From Lachnospiraceae bacterium (GTDB lineage Bacteria; Bacillota; Clostridia; Lachnospirales; Lachnospiraceae), in contig JAGPFR010000006.1 in the NCBI GenBank assembly GCA_018056425.1, positions 1-64,000 of the forward strand: a stretch of DNA of 64,000 nt. The letters run 5' to 3'. Below are positions 26,254-34,103 of this stretch, piece after piece. A model generated the notes under the pieces. It had not been told where the DNA came from. It saw only the letters and a list, made by a program, of their open reading frames with translations, and searched no databases. A program made the translations under genes and the position numbers. Each line of letters starts with the position of its first letter. Positions within the stretch are counted from its first letter, which is position 1.

Positions 26254-27447
26254 ATGAAAATCCTTGTTATTAATTGTGGATCATCATCACTTAAGTATCA
26301 GCTCATCGATTCAGAGACCGAAGAATGGCTTGCAAAGGGACTTTGCGAGAGAATAGGAATTGACGGTCGTATCGTCTATACCCCTGCAGGCGGCGAGAAA
26401 GAGATCAAAGAAAGCCCCATGCCCGATCATACCAATGCGATAAAGCTTGTACTTGAGTATCTCACCAATGATAAGACCGGTGTTCTTAAGAGCCTTGATG
26501 AGATCGGTGCCGTAGGACACAGGATCGTACATGGCGGTGAGAAATTTGCTTCATCCGTAGTCATCGATGATGAAGTCATTAAGGCAATCGAGGAGTGCAA
26601 CGATCTTGCACCGCTTCACAATCCCGCTAACCTTATAGGTATCGATGCATGCAGAAAGCTCATGCCCTCAACTCTCATGGTTGCTGTTTTTGATACCGCA
26701 TTCCATCAGACAATGCCCGAGAAAGCTTATCTCTACGGTCTTCCCAGTTCATACTATGAGAAGTACAAGATCCGCCGTTACGGTTTCCACGGAACTTCTC
26801 ATTCTTTTGTATCAAAGAGATGTGCCGATGTTCTCGGTAAGAATTATGAAGACCTTAAGATCATCGTCTGTCACCTCGGAAACGGAGCTTCCGTATCCGC
26901 TGTAAAGAACGGAAAGTGCGTGGATACTTCCATGGGACTTACTCCGCTTGAAGGACTTATCATGGGAACCAGATCCGGCGATCTCGATCCCGCGATCCTT
27001 GAGTTTATCGCTAAGAAAGAAAATCTCGACATCACCGGTGTAATGAACATCCTTAACAAAAAGTCCGGTGTATACGGAATGAGCGGAGACCTTTCATCCG
27101 ATTTCAGAGATCTTGAAGATGCATACAATTCGGGAAACAAGCTGGCCATTCAGGCACTTGAGGCATTCTGCTACAGAACCGCAAAGTATGTAGGTGCTTA
27201 TGCCGCAGCCATGAACGGAGTCGATGCTATCTGCTTTACTGCCGGTATCGGAGAAAATGACGGACTTGTAAGAAGCAAGGTTTGTGAATACCTCGGATAT
27301 CTCGGAATCAACATCGATGAAGAGAAGAACAAGATCAGAGGTGAGGAAGTTATCTTCAGCACTCCCGACTCCAAAGTAAAGACTCTCATTATACCTACCA
27401 ATGAAGAGCTTGCGATTGCAAGAGAGACCGTAGCACTTGTTAAGTAA
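26254..27447 (+). CDS. ackA: Acetate kinase
   Basis: 397 residues. [17 protein letters not shown] is the classical N-terminus; [38 protein letters not shown] and FTAGIGEND carry the substrate, phosphate and nucleotide contacts. It makes ATP and acetate from acetyl phosphate. ATG at 26254 is chosen: CAGGAG lies upstream and the protein family starts with this sequence; an upstream in-frame ATG overlaps pta and would add unrelated residues. Confidence 0.97.
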   Translation: MKILVINCGSSSLKYQLIDSETEEWLAKGLCERIGIDGRIVYTPAGGEKEIKESPMPDHTNAIKLVLEYLTNDKTGVLKSLDEIGAVGHRIVHGGEKFASSVVIDDEVIKAIEECNDLAPLHNPANLIGIDACRKLMPSTLMVAVFDTAFHQTMPEKAYLYGLPSSYYEKYKIRRYGFHGTSHSFVSKRCADVLGKNYEDLKIIVCHLGNGASVSAVKNGKCVDTSMGLTPLEGLIMGTRSGDLDPAILEFIAKKENLDITGVMNILNKKSGVYGMSGDLSSDFRDLEDAYNSGNKLAIQALEAFCYRTAKYVGAYAAAMNGVDAICFTAGIGENDGLVRSKVCEYLGYLGINIDEEKNKIRGEEVIFSTPDSKVKTLIIPTNEELAIARETVALVK

Positions 27448-27454
27448 AAAAATC

Positions 27455-27483
27455 TTGACACCCTCGCTTTATTGTATTAAAGT
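27455..27483 (+). promoter_or_regulatory. Promoter of the trp operon
   Basis: TTGACA (27455-27460), 17-base spacer, TAAAGT (27478-27483). The same pair of hexamers with the same spacing recurs before ilvH2 at 38784. Transcription would start near 27490, just upstream of the T-box. Confidence 0.65.
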
Positions 27484-27502
27484 GAATAAAAATTCATAGT
27501 AA

Positions 27503-27766
27503 ACCGTTGAAGCGGAAATAAAGGCATGATAAGAACCTACAGAGAGACCGGATGCTGAGAAAGGTCGGTAAACTGCTTGTCAAATGGGCCGCTAAGGGCG
27601 CAGGGAAAAGGCTATTGCCTGAGTAATATGCGACGGGAACTCCCGTAACAGAGAAGGGGTATGTTAGTACCCGTAAAGAGGAAATCTTAGGATTTTGAAG
27701 CAAGGTGGCACAGCGTATATAACGCCCTTGTCTGATAGTGATATCAGGCAAGGGCGTTTTTATTTT
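27503..27766 (+). promoter_or_regulatory. Trp-specific T-box leader
   Basis: Stem I base pairs AGCGG (27511-27515) with CCGCT (27589-27593); the codon just inside the 3' strand is TGG (27585-27587), the Trp specifier, followed by the usual purine. AGAGAGACCGG and GCTGAGAA fit the distal stem I elements. The T-box proper, AAGGTGGCACAGCG, is at 27702-27715; its TGGC bulge would pair with GCCA, i.e. discriminator G as in bacterial tRNA-Trp. A strong terminator follows. In this class uncharged tRNA-Trp stabilises the antiterminator and switches on the genes downstream. Specifier and bulge agree, so tryptophan identity is well supported. Confidence 0.93.
27722..27766 (+). terminator. Regulated terminator of the Trp T-box
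   Basis: ACGCCCTTGTCTGAT pairs with ATCAGGCAAGGGCGT around a short loop (27722-27757), followed by TTTTATTTT. Its 5' side abuts the T-box sequence, as expected for mutually exclusive antiterminator and terminator folding. Confidence 0.93.
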
Positions 27767-27786
27767 CCGGGAAAGGAGAAAGACAT

Positions 27787-27891
27787 ATGAATCTGCACAG
27801 ACGATGGCGGCCCTACAGACGATGGCGTTGCCAGGATTCAGAAATTGCTTACTGTTTTCTTTTTTCCGAAGGAGTAGATTATGATCATTAA
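27787..27891 (+). CDS. Putative Trp/Arg-containing leader peptide overlapping trpD
   Basis: 34 codons, beginning [15 protein letters not shown] and ending VDYDH. GAAAGGAG lies 8 bases before the ATG, one of the best ribosome sites in the window. It contains two Trp codons in a duplicated in-frame block: the 13-mer ACAGACGATGGCG occurs at 27797 and 27815, giving RRWR twice. Its TAA (27889-27891) lies 11 bases inside trpD, so its translation runs over the trpD ribosome site and start. This resembles the Bacillus rtp (anti-TRAP) locus, where a T-box is followed by a Trp-codon leader peptide overlapping the regulated gene. Expression is not proven; only position, ribosome site and codon content support it. 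Confidence 0.6.
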   Translation: MNLHRRWRPYRRWRCQDSEIAYCFLFSEGVDYDH

Positions 27892-28900
27892 TGAAGCTAT
27901 CAAGAAACTTACCAATAAAGAGGATATCGGATATGAGATGTCCAGAGATGTTATGTTCGAGATCATGAAGGGCGAAGCAACCGATGTTCAGAAGAGTGCA
28001 TATCTCGTATCTCTTTCCATGAAGGGCGAGACAATCGATGAGATCACCGGTTCCGCAGAAGCAATGAGAGCAATGGCTACCAGACTTAACACCGGATGCG
28101 ATACTCTTGAGATCGTCGGAACAGGCGGGGACAGATCTTTTTCCTATAATATTTCTTCAACCTCCGCTTTCGTAATTGCCGCAGGTGGTGTTAAGATAAC
28201 TAAGCACGGTAACAGATCCGCATCATCCAAATCGGGTGCGGCGGATGTTCTTGAAGCTCTCGGCGTAAATATCGCTCTTGAGCCCGATAAGAACGAAGAG
28301 GTATTTAAGGATACCGGATACTGCTTCCTCTTTGCACAGAAGTATCACAGCGCAATGAAGTATGTAGGTCCCATCAGAAAAGAACTCGGCATCAGAACCG
28401 TATTCAATATCCTCGGACCTCTTACAAATCCCGCATATTCAACCAAGTTCATCCTTGGTGTATATGATGAAGCGCTTCTTGAGCCCATCGCTCAGGTACT
28501 TATTAAGCTCGGTGCCAAACGCGGCATGGTAGTTTACGGCATGGAGAAGCTTGACGAGATCTCATCCGTGGGCCCTACTGAAGTAGTTGAGTTTGATGAA
28601 GAAGGAAATACAAAGAGATATACGGTTACACCCGAGCAGTTCGGACTTCAGAAGAGCAATCCCGGAGATCTTACCGGGGGAACTCCCGAAGAAAACGCCG
28701 AGATAACAAGACGCATCCTTAAGGGTGAGGAAAGAGGCCCCAAGAGAGACTGCGTACTTTTGAACGCGGGAGCGGGACTTTATATCGGAGGAGCCGCTTC
28801 ATCAATGGAAGAAGGCATTAAGCTTGCCGCTGAACTTATAGACAGCGGTAAGGCATACGAAAAACTTGAAGAAGTCATAAAGGATACAAATGCAGCCTAA
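27881..28900 (+). CDS. trpD: Anthranilate phosphoribosyltransferase
   Basis: 339 residues. [19 protein letters not shown] binds phosphoribosyl pyrophosphate; [21 protein letters not shown] and GPLTNP are hallmark blocks. It joins anthranilate to PRPP. GAAGGAG precedes the ATG, inside the leader ORF. First structural gene of the operon; trpE and trpG are not upstream. trpC overlaps its end by 11 bases. Confidence 0.97.
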   Translation: MIINEAIKKLTNKEDIGYEMSRDVMFEIMKGEATDVQKSAYLVSLSMKGETIDEITGSAEAMRAMATRLNTGCDTLEIVGTGGDRSFSYNISSTSAFVIAAGGVKITKHGNRSASSKSGAADVLEALGVNIALEPDKNEEVFKDTGYCFLFAQKYHSAMKYVGPIRKELGIRTVFNILGPLTNPAYSTKFILGVYDEALLEPIAQVLIKLGAKRGMVVYGMEKLDEISSVGPTEVVEFDEEGNTKRYTVTPEQFGLQKSNPGDLTGGTPEENAEITRRILKGEERGPKRDCVLLNAGAGLYIGGAASSMEEGIKLAAELIDSGKAYEKLEEVIKDTNAA

Positions 28901-29693
28901 AGCAGAAGAAAACATTTTAAATCAAATAGCGGAAAAGACAATTGAAAGAGTAGCCTCATACAAGGAAAAGGTATGCCTCGAAGAAATGAAGGCCAGAGCC
29001 CGTGCCTTAAACCCCGATACGGGATTTCCTTTTGAAAATGCCCTCAGAAAAGAGAACATGTCATTTATCTGTGAGATAAAGAAGGCATCACCGTCAAAGG
29101 GTATCATCGCAGCCGATTTTCCGTTCCTGTCGATCGCCAAGCAGTATGAAAGTGCCGGAGCGGATGCAATTTCCGTTTTGACCGAGCCATATTGGTTTCT
29201 TGGAAACGATTCATATCTGACCCAGGTAAAACAAAACGTTACGATCCCTGTTTTAAGGAAAGATTTTACGGTTGATGAGTACATGATCTATCAGGCCAAG
29301 GTTCTCGGAGCAGACGCTGTTTTACTGATAGTTTCGCTTCTTTCCGATGAGCAGCTGGCTGAATATCTGGACATTGCCGATGAGCTCGGATTATCCGCAC
29401 TGACAGAGTGCCATGAGGAAACTGAGATCGAAAAAGCCATCGGTTTGGGTGCCAGAATGATAGGGGTAAATAACAGAAATTTAAAAAATTTTTCCGTTGA
29501 CCCCTTGAATGCTTTGACTCTCCGTGATAAAGTACCCCTCGGACTACTTTTCGTATCGGAGAGCGGCATCTCGGAGAGAAGTCAGGTTAAAGCTCTCGAA
29601 GATGCAGGGATTAATGCAATATTAGTTGGTGAGACTCTGATGCGAAGCGACAATAAAAAGTTGTGTTTGAGACAGTTAAGAGGCTTAGACTAA
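28890..29693 (+). CDS. trpC: Indole-3-glycerol phosphate synthase
   Basis: 267 residues, a (beta/alpha)8 barrel. The catalytic Lys/Glu set is visible in [30 protein letters not shown], and [16 protein letters not shown]-type blocks; [13 protein letters not shown] and FVSESGI complete the phosphate site. It closes the indole ring. ATG is coupled to trpD, with AAAGGA upstream. Confidence 0.96.
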   Translation: MQPKAEENILNQIAEKTIERVASYKEKVCLEEMKARARALNPDTGFPFENALRKENMSFICEIKKASPSKGIIAADFPFLSIAKQYESAGADAISVLTEPYWFLGNDSYLTQVKQNVTIPVLRKDFTVDEYMIYQAKVLGADAVLLIVSLLSDEQLAEYLDIADELGLSALTECHEETEIEKAIGLGARMIGVNNRNLKNFSVDPLNALTLRDKVPLGLLFVSESGISERSQVKALEDAGINAILVGETLMRSDNKKLCLRQLRGLD

Positions 29694-30295
29694 TGAAGAT
29701 CAAGATCTGCGGGCTTAGGACTCCCGGCGATGCAAATGCAGTTAATGAGGCAATGCCTGACTTTGTCGGTTTTATTTTGACCGAAGGTTATAAGAGAACC
29801 GTCGATGAGGAAACGGTTCAGTTGCTTAACAAGTTTATCGATCCCATGATCAGACGCGTCGGCGTATTCGTAAATGATGACGCATCAAGGATCAAGAGAC
29901 TTGTATATAACGGACTTATCGATATCGTGCAGCTTCATGGGGATGAAGATGACGAATATATCCGTGAACTTAAGTCCGGTAAAGGCAGTATAATCAAGGT
30001 CTTTAAAGTGGATGACAAATTCGACCTTGCCAAAGCAGAGAGCTCACCTGCCGATATGATCATGTTTGATGCCGGAGAAGGAAGCGGCGAGAAGTTTGAC
30101 TGGAGTAAGATAAAGGATTGTAACAGACCCTTCATCCTTGCAGGCGGACTCGGCCCCGGCAATATCAAAGAAGCAGTCGAAGCTCTTAAAGGCAGCCAGC
30201 TTTATGCCGTAGATATGAGTTCATCCGTAGACAAGGGCGGTCACAAGGATCCGGATCTTGTTATGGAAGCCGTTACCGAGGCTCATTCTGCATAA
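29693..30295 (+). CDS. trpF: Phosphoribosylanthranilate isomerase
   Basis: 200 residues. [15 protein letters not shown] holds the catalytic Cys; VQLHGDED holds the catalytic Asp region; FILAGGLGPGNI and VDMSSSVD are the phosphate-binding end. ATG at 29693 overlaps the trpC stop by one base (TAATG); a longer reading from 29663 would lie inside trpC without need. Monofunctional, not fused to trpC. Confidence 0.96.
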   Translation: MKIKICGLRTPGDANAVNEAMPDFVGFILTEGYKRTVDEETVQLLNKFIDPMIRRVGVFVNDDASRIKRLVYNGLIDIVQLHGDEDDEYIRELKSGKGSIIKVFKVDDKFDLAKAESSPADMIMFDAGEGSGEKFDWSKIKDCNRPFILAGGLGPGNIKEAVEALKGSQLYAVDMSSSVDKGGHKDPDLVMEAVTEAHSA

Positions 30296-30324
30296 GTCTT
30301 TTCCCGCAAGAGAAAGGAATATAA

Positions 30325-31512
30325 ATGAACAGTAAAGGAAGATTCGGAGAGTTCGGAGGTCAGTATATTTCCGAGACTCTCATGAATGAACTTATAAAGC
30401 TCGAAGAGTGTTACAACCGGGTTAAGGACGATCCGGAATTTAACGATGAATTAAACTTTCTTTTAAATGAGTACGCAGGCCGCCCTTCGCGCCTGTACTA
30501 TGCCGCAAAGATGACAGAAGATCTGGGCGGTGCCAAGATTTATCTTAAGAGAGAAGATCTCAATCACACAGGTTCCCACAAGCTTAATAACTGCATAGGT
30601 CAGGCTCTCCTTGCGAAAAGAATGGGCAAGACCAGACTCATAGCAGAGACGGGCGCAGGCCAGCACGGCGTTGCGACCGCTACCGTTGCAGCGCTCCTTG
30701 GTATGGAGTGTGAGATTTTTATGGGCAAAGAAGACACCATCCGTCAGGCACTTAATGTCTACCGTATGGAACTTCTCGGTGCTAAGGTTAATGCCGTAAC
30801 CACCGGAACAATGACCCTTAAAGACGCAGTTAACGATGCGATGAAAGAATGGAGTAACCGGGTGGACGATACTCATTACTGCCTCGGTTCCGTTATGGGA
30901 CCTCATCCTTTCCCTACCATCGTTCGTGATTTCCAGGCGGTTATATCAAGAGAAGCACGTGCTCAGATCCTTGAAAAAGAAGGAAAGCTCCCCGCGGCTG
31001 TTATCGCATGCGTGGGCGGCGGATCAAATGCGATCGGCGCTTTCTATAATTTCATTGAAGATAAAGAAGTAGAGCTGATCGGATGCGAAGCGGGCGGAAG
31101 AGGAGTTGATACTCCCGAGACCGCAGCTACCATTGCTACAGGTACCATGGGAATATTCCACGGTATGAAGTCACTCTTTTGCCAGAATGAGTACGGTCAG
31201 ATCGCACCCGTATATTCAATCTCTGCAGGACTTGATTATCCCGGCATCGGACCTGAGCATGCTTATCTTAATTCCATCGGAAGAGCCAAGTATGTTCCTG
31301 TTACGGATGATGAAGCCGTTGATGCATTTGAATACATGTCACGTACCGAGGGTATCATCCCCGCGATCGAAAGTTCTCATGCCATCGCACATGCCATTAA
31401 GATCGCTAAGAACTATTCTAAGGATCAGTCCATTATCATCAATGTTTCGGGACGCGGAGATAAGGATGTTGCCGCAATAGCAAGATACAGGGGGGTTGAT
31501 CTTCATGAGTGA
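30325..31512 (+). CDS. trpB: Tryptophan synthase beta subunit
   Basis: 395 residues, TrpB1 type. The PLP lysine is in [26 protein letters not shown] binds substrate; [10 protein letters not shown] binds PLP phosphate; C-terminal SGRGDKDV is intact. It condenses indole with serine. GAAAGGA precedes the ATG. Overlaps trpA by 8 bases, fitting the alpha2-beta2 complex. Confidence 0.98.
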   Translation: MNSKGRFGEFGGQYISETLMNELIKLEECYNRVKDDPEFNDELNFLLNEYAGRPSRLYYAAKMTEDLGGAKIYLKREDLNHTGSHKLNNCIGQALLAKRMGKTRLIAETGAGQHGVATATVAALLGMECEIFMGKEDTIRQALNVYRMELLGAKVNAVTTGTMTLKDAVNDAMKEWSNRVDDTHYCLGSVMGPHPFPTIVRDFQAVISREARAQILEKEGKLPAAVIACVGGGSNAIGAFYNFIEDKEVELIGCEAGGRGVDTPETAATIATGTMGIFHGMKSLFCQNEYGQIAPVYSISAGLDYPGIGPEHAYLNSIGRAKYVPVTDDEAVDAFEYMSRTEGIIPAIESSHAIAHAIKIAKNYSKDQSIIINVSGRGDKDVAAIARYRGVDLHE

Positions 31513-32293
31513 TAAGATAAGAGAATCTTTTGAGAAAAATCCCAACAAGAAAGCCTTTATAACCTTCATAACCGCAGGTGACCCCGATATCGAATCAACC
31601 GAAGAGTTCATACTTAAGATGGCTGATGCAGGTGCGGATATCATTGAGGTCGGTATTCCTTTTTCGGATCCTGTTGCTGAAGGAGCCGTGATCCAAAATG
31701 CCAATGTCAGGGCGCTTCGCGCGGGAACAACTACCGATAAGGTGTTTGAAATGGTCAGAAGAGTAAGAGAAAAGAGCGATGTCACTCTTTGCTTTATGAC
31801 CTATGCTAATCTGATCTTCCATTACGGATATGACAGATTCTTCGAAAAATGCCGCGAACTTGATGTAAGCGGTGTGATCGTTCCCGATATGCCTTACGAA
31901 GAAAAAGAAGAGTTGGAGAGCGTTTCGCTTAAGTATGGTGTCAACTATATCTCCATGGTAGCGCCCACTTCCGAAGACAGAGTCAGGATGATTGCTAAGG
32001 AAGCAAAGGGATTCATCTATGTTGTAAGTTCAATGGGAGTTACCGGTGTAAGGGACAATATCAGCACCGATCTGTCACCCATTGTTGGACATATCAGGGA
32101 AGTTACTGATGTACCCTGTGCGATCGGCTTCGGTATCAAAGAGCCGGCTCAGGCAAAGACCATGGCGGGAGTATCCGACGGCGCCATTGTGGGTTCCGCA
32201 ATTGTCCGTATCGTCGAAAAATACGGCAAAGATGCAGGGCAGTACATCTACGATTACGTTAAGTCCATGAAAGAAGCTGTACTCGAAGCTTAA
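31505..32293 (+). CDS. trpA: Tryptophan synthase alpha subunit
   Basis: 262 residues. Catalytic Glu in [15 protein letters not shown] and Asp in [17 protein letters not shown] and GAIVGSAIV form the phosphate site. It cleaves indole glycerol phosphate to indole. ATG at 31505 is chosen over an in-frame TTG at 31496 because the AGGGGGG ribosome site is then at proper distance. Last gene of the operon. Confidence 0.97.
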   Translation: MSDKIRESFEKNPNKKAFITFITAGDPDIESTEEFILKMADAGADIIEVGIPFSDPVAEGAVIQNANVRALRAGTTTDKVFEMVRRVREKSDVTLCFMTYANLIFHYGYDRFFEKCRELDVSGVIVPDMPYEEKEELESVSLKYGVNYISMVAPTSEDRVRMIAKEAKGFIYVVSSMGVTGVRDNISTDLSPIVGHIREVTDVPCAIGFGIKEPAQAKTMAGVSDGAIVGSAIVRIVEKYGKDAGQYIYDYVKSMKEAVLEA

Positions 32294-32308
32294 GCTTTTA
32301 TGACATTT

Positions 32309-32369
32309 TGTGTCACGGGGTCAGACCCTCTGTCACCATTTGTGACAAGGGGTCCGACCCCGTGACACA
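32309..32369. repeat. GGGGTC-rich palindromic repeat element
   Basis: TGTGTCACGGGGTC (32309-32322) and GACCCCGTGACACA (32356-32369) are perfect inverted arms; inside, GACCC pairs with GGGTC and TGTCAC with GTGACA, so nearly all 61 bases fold. No T-run follows, so it is a poor terminator. Sequences of this GGGGTCAGACCC / GTGAC type are known as dispersed REP-like palindromes in many bacteria; that link is from memory. Confidence 0.75.
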
Positions 32370-32394
32370 TTACTTTATCTCTGCATATTCATGC

Positions 32395-32423
32395 TTGCTT
32401 TTTATATCCATATGTTGTATACA
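32395..32423 (+). promoter_or_regulatory. Promoter of citrate synthase gene
   Basis: TTGCTT (32395-32400), 17-base spacer, TATACA (32418-32423); leader of about 47 bases. Confidence 0.5.
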
Positions 32424-32476
32424 TTAATACATGGGTACACATGGCTGTGCTTTTTTTGTATATCCGGAGGGTTAGT

Positions 32477-33868
32477 ATGTACGAAGATAAAGAAAAAATT
32501 GAAATGCCGGACCTGCTGGAAATTGATGAGATCAAGAGCGATGCAGAACTCCTTATCAATGAACTCCACGATGTCCGTAAGATAGACAGTAACCTTTACG
32601 TTGAGTATGACGTTAAGAGAGGTCTTCGTGACTCTAACGGAAAAGGTGTCCTCACCGGTCTTACCGAAGTTTCTGATGTTGTAGCTTTTGATATTAAAGA
32701 CGGTGATAAGGTTCCCTGTGACGGAAGACTCTATTATCAGGGAATCAATGTCATGGATATTGTAAACAACCTTGGAGACAGGATCCATGGTTTTGAGGAG
32801 GTTTCTTTCCTCCTTCTTTTCGGACATCTTCCCAACAGAGACGAACTTGATGCATATCTTCATGTATCAAGTAATCTTCAGGAGCTTGGTGCAAGATTCG
32901 TTCGTGACGTTGTTATGAAGGCTTCCAACGGAAACATCATGAATGCTCTTCAGAGATGTGTTCTTACTCTTTATACCTACGATAAGAAGCCCGATGACAT
33001 CACTCCCGAGAATGTACTCAGACAGAGCCTTGAGCTTATCAACAAGCTTCCTCTGATCGCAGTTTACTCATATCATTCCTATATGCACTTCAGGAAGGAT
33101 GAGGCACTCATCATCAGGAATCCCAAGAAAAATCTGTCGCTTTCCGAGAACATCCTTCAGATGCTCAGACCCGACGGTCACTATACACAGCTTGAAGCAA
33201 AGGTTCTTGATATAGCACTTATCGTTCATGCCGATCATGGCGGAGGAAACAACTCGACATTTACAACTCATGTTGTTACTTCTTCCGGAACTGATACATA
33301 CTCATCAACCGCTGCATCAATAGGATCTCTTAAGGGACCCAAGCACGGCGGTGCGAACCTCAAGGTTCAGGAGATGTTCAGGAACCTTAAAGAGAACATT
33401 GTCAATATCGAGGATGAAGCGGAGGTCGAGGCTTATCTTAAGAAGATCCTTGATAAGAAGGCATTTGACGGTGCCGGACTTATCTACGGTATGGGACATG
33501 CGGTTTATACCCTTTCCGATCCCAGAGAAGTACTTCTTAAAGAGTATGCCCGCACCCTTGCTGTTGAGAAGGATCTTGTCAAAGAGTTTGAGTTCTATGA
33601 CAGAGTAGAGAGGATTGCCAAGAAACTAATTAACGAGAATAAAGGAATCCTTAAGCCGGTATGTGCCAATGTCGATTTCTACAGCGGATTTGTATATTCG
33701 ATGCTCGGAATTCCTGAAGAGCTCTTTACTCCTCTTTTTGCAATCGCAAGAATGTCGGGATGGAGCGCACATCGTCTCGAGGAGCTTGTAAACGGAGGCA
33801 AGATCGTAAGACCTGCATTTAAGTATGTCGGAGAGCATGTTGATTACAAGCTGATGGATGAGAGATAA
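32477..33868 (+). CDS. Citrate synthase (citrate/2-methylcitrate synthase family)
   Basis: 463 residues, longer at the N-terminus than typical (about 370-430). The catalytic region is visible: AVYSYHSYMHF, LIVHADHGGGNNSTFTTHVVTSSGTD with the catalytic His, GPKHGGANLKVQ, GMGHAVYTLSDPRE, and NVDFYSGFVYSMLGI with the catalytic Asp. It condenses acetyl-CoA with oxaloacetate, supplying 2-oxoglutarate for glutamate in an anaerobe. ATG at 32477 follows CCGGAGGG; an upstream in-frame ATG lacks a ribosome site. Monocistronic with its own promoter and terminator. Aconitase and isocitrate dehydrogenase are not adjacent. Methylcitrate synthase cannot be ruled out. Confidence 0.9.
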   Translation: MYEDKEKIEMPDLLEIDEIKSDAELLINELHDVRKIDSNLYVEYDVKRGLRDSNGKGVLTGLTEVSDVVAFDIKDGDKVPCDGRLYYQGINVMDIVNNLGDRIHGFEEVSFLLLFGHLPNRDELDAYLHVSSNLQELGARFVRDVVMKASNGNIMNALQRCVLTLYTYDKKPDDITPENVLRQSLELINKLPLIAVYSYHSYMHFRKDEALIIRNPKKNLSLSENILQMLRPDGHYTQLEAKVLDIALIVHADHGGGNNSTFTTHVVTSSGTDTYSSTAASIGSLKGPKHGGANLKVQEMFRNLKENIVNIEDEAEVEAYLKKILDKKAFDGAGLIYGMGHAVYTLSDPREVLLKEYARTLAVEKDLVKEFEFYDRVERIAKKLINENKGILKPVCANVDFYSGFVYSMLGIPEELFTPLFAIARMSGWSAHRLEELVNGGKIVRPAFKYVGEHVDYKLMDER

Positions 33869-33945
33869 TTGACATATTCATTGTTTTGTGATAATAATTA
33901 ATCGTACTAAATGAAGTCTGGTACATCATGGACATTACACAAACG

Positions 33946-33982
33946 AAAAGCCTGAGAGTTGCAGCTCTCAGGCTTTTCTTTT
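33946..33982 (+). terminator. Intrinsic terminator after citrate synthase
   Basis: AAAAGCCTGAGAG (33946-33958), short loop, CTCTCAGGCTTTT, then CTTTTATT. Confidence 0.9.
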
Positions 33983-34103
33983 ATTGTCCCTCCTTTCCCT
34001 GCCGGTATAGGAGTGGCAACATAATGATTTTATTTAATTTTTCGCGAAATTGTTATAAGATAGTGTCATATTTGGTTAAATTATCATTAAATTGAATTTT
34101 TAT

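Noticed and set aside
32300..32365. Short ORF of about 21 codons (MTFCVTGSDPLSP...)
   Set aside because: It lies entirely in the GGGGTC palindrome and has no ribosome site; such ORFs are common artefacts of this repeat type.
33983..34103. Possible cobalamin or SAM riboswitch ahead of metH
   Set aside because: Too short and lacks recognisable conserved boxes of either class.
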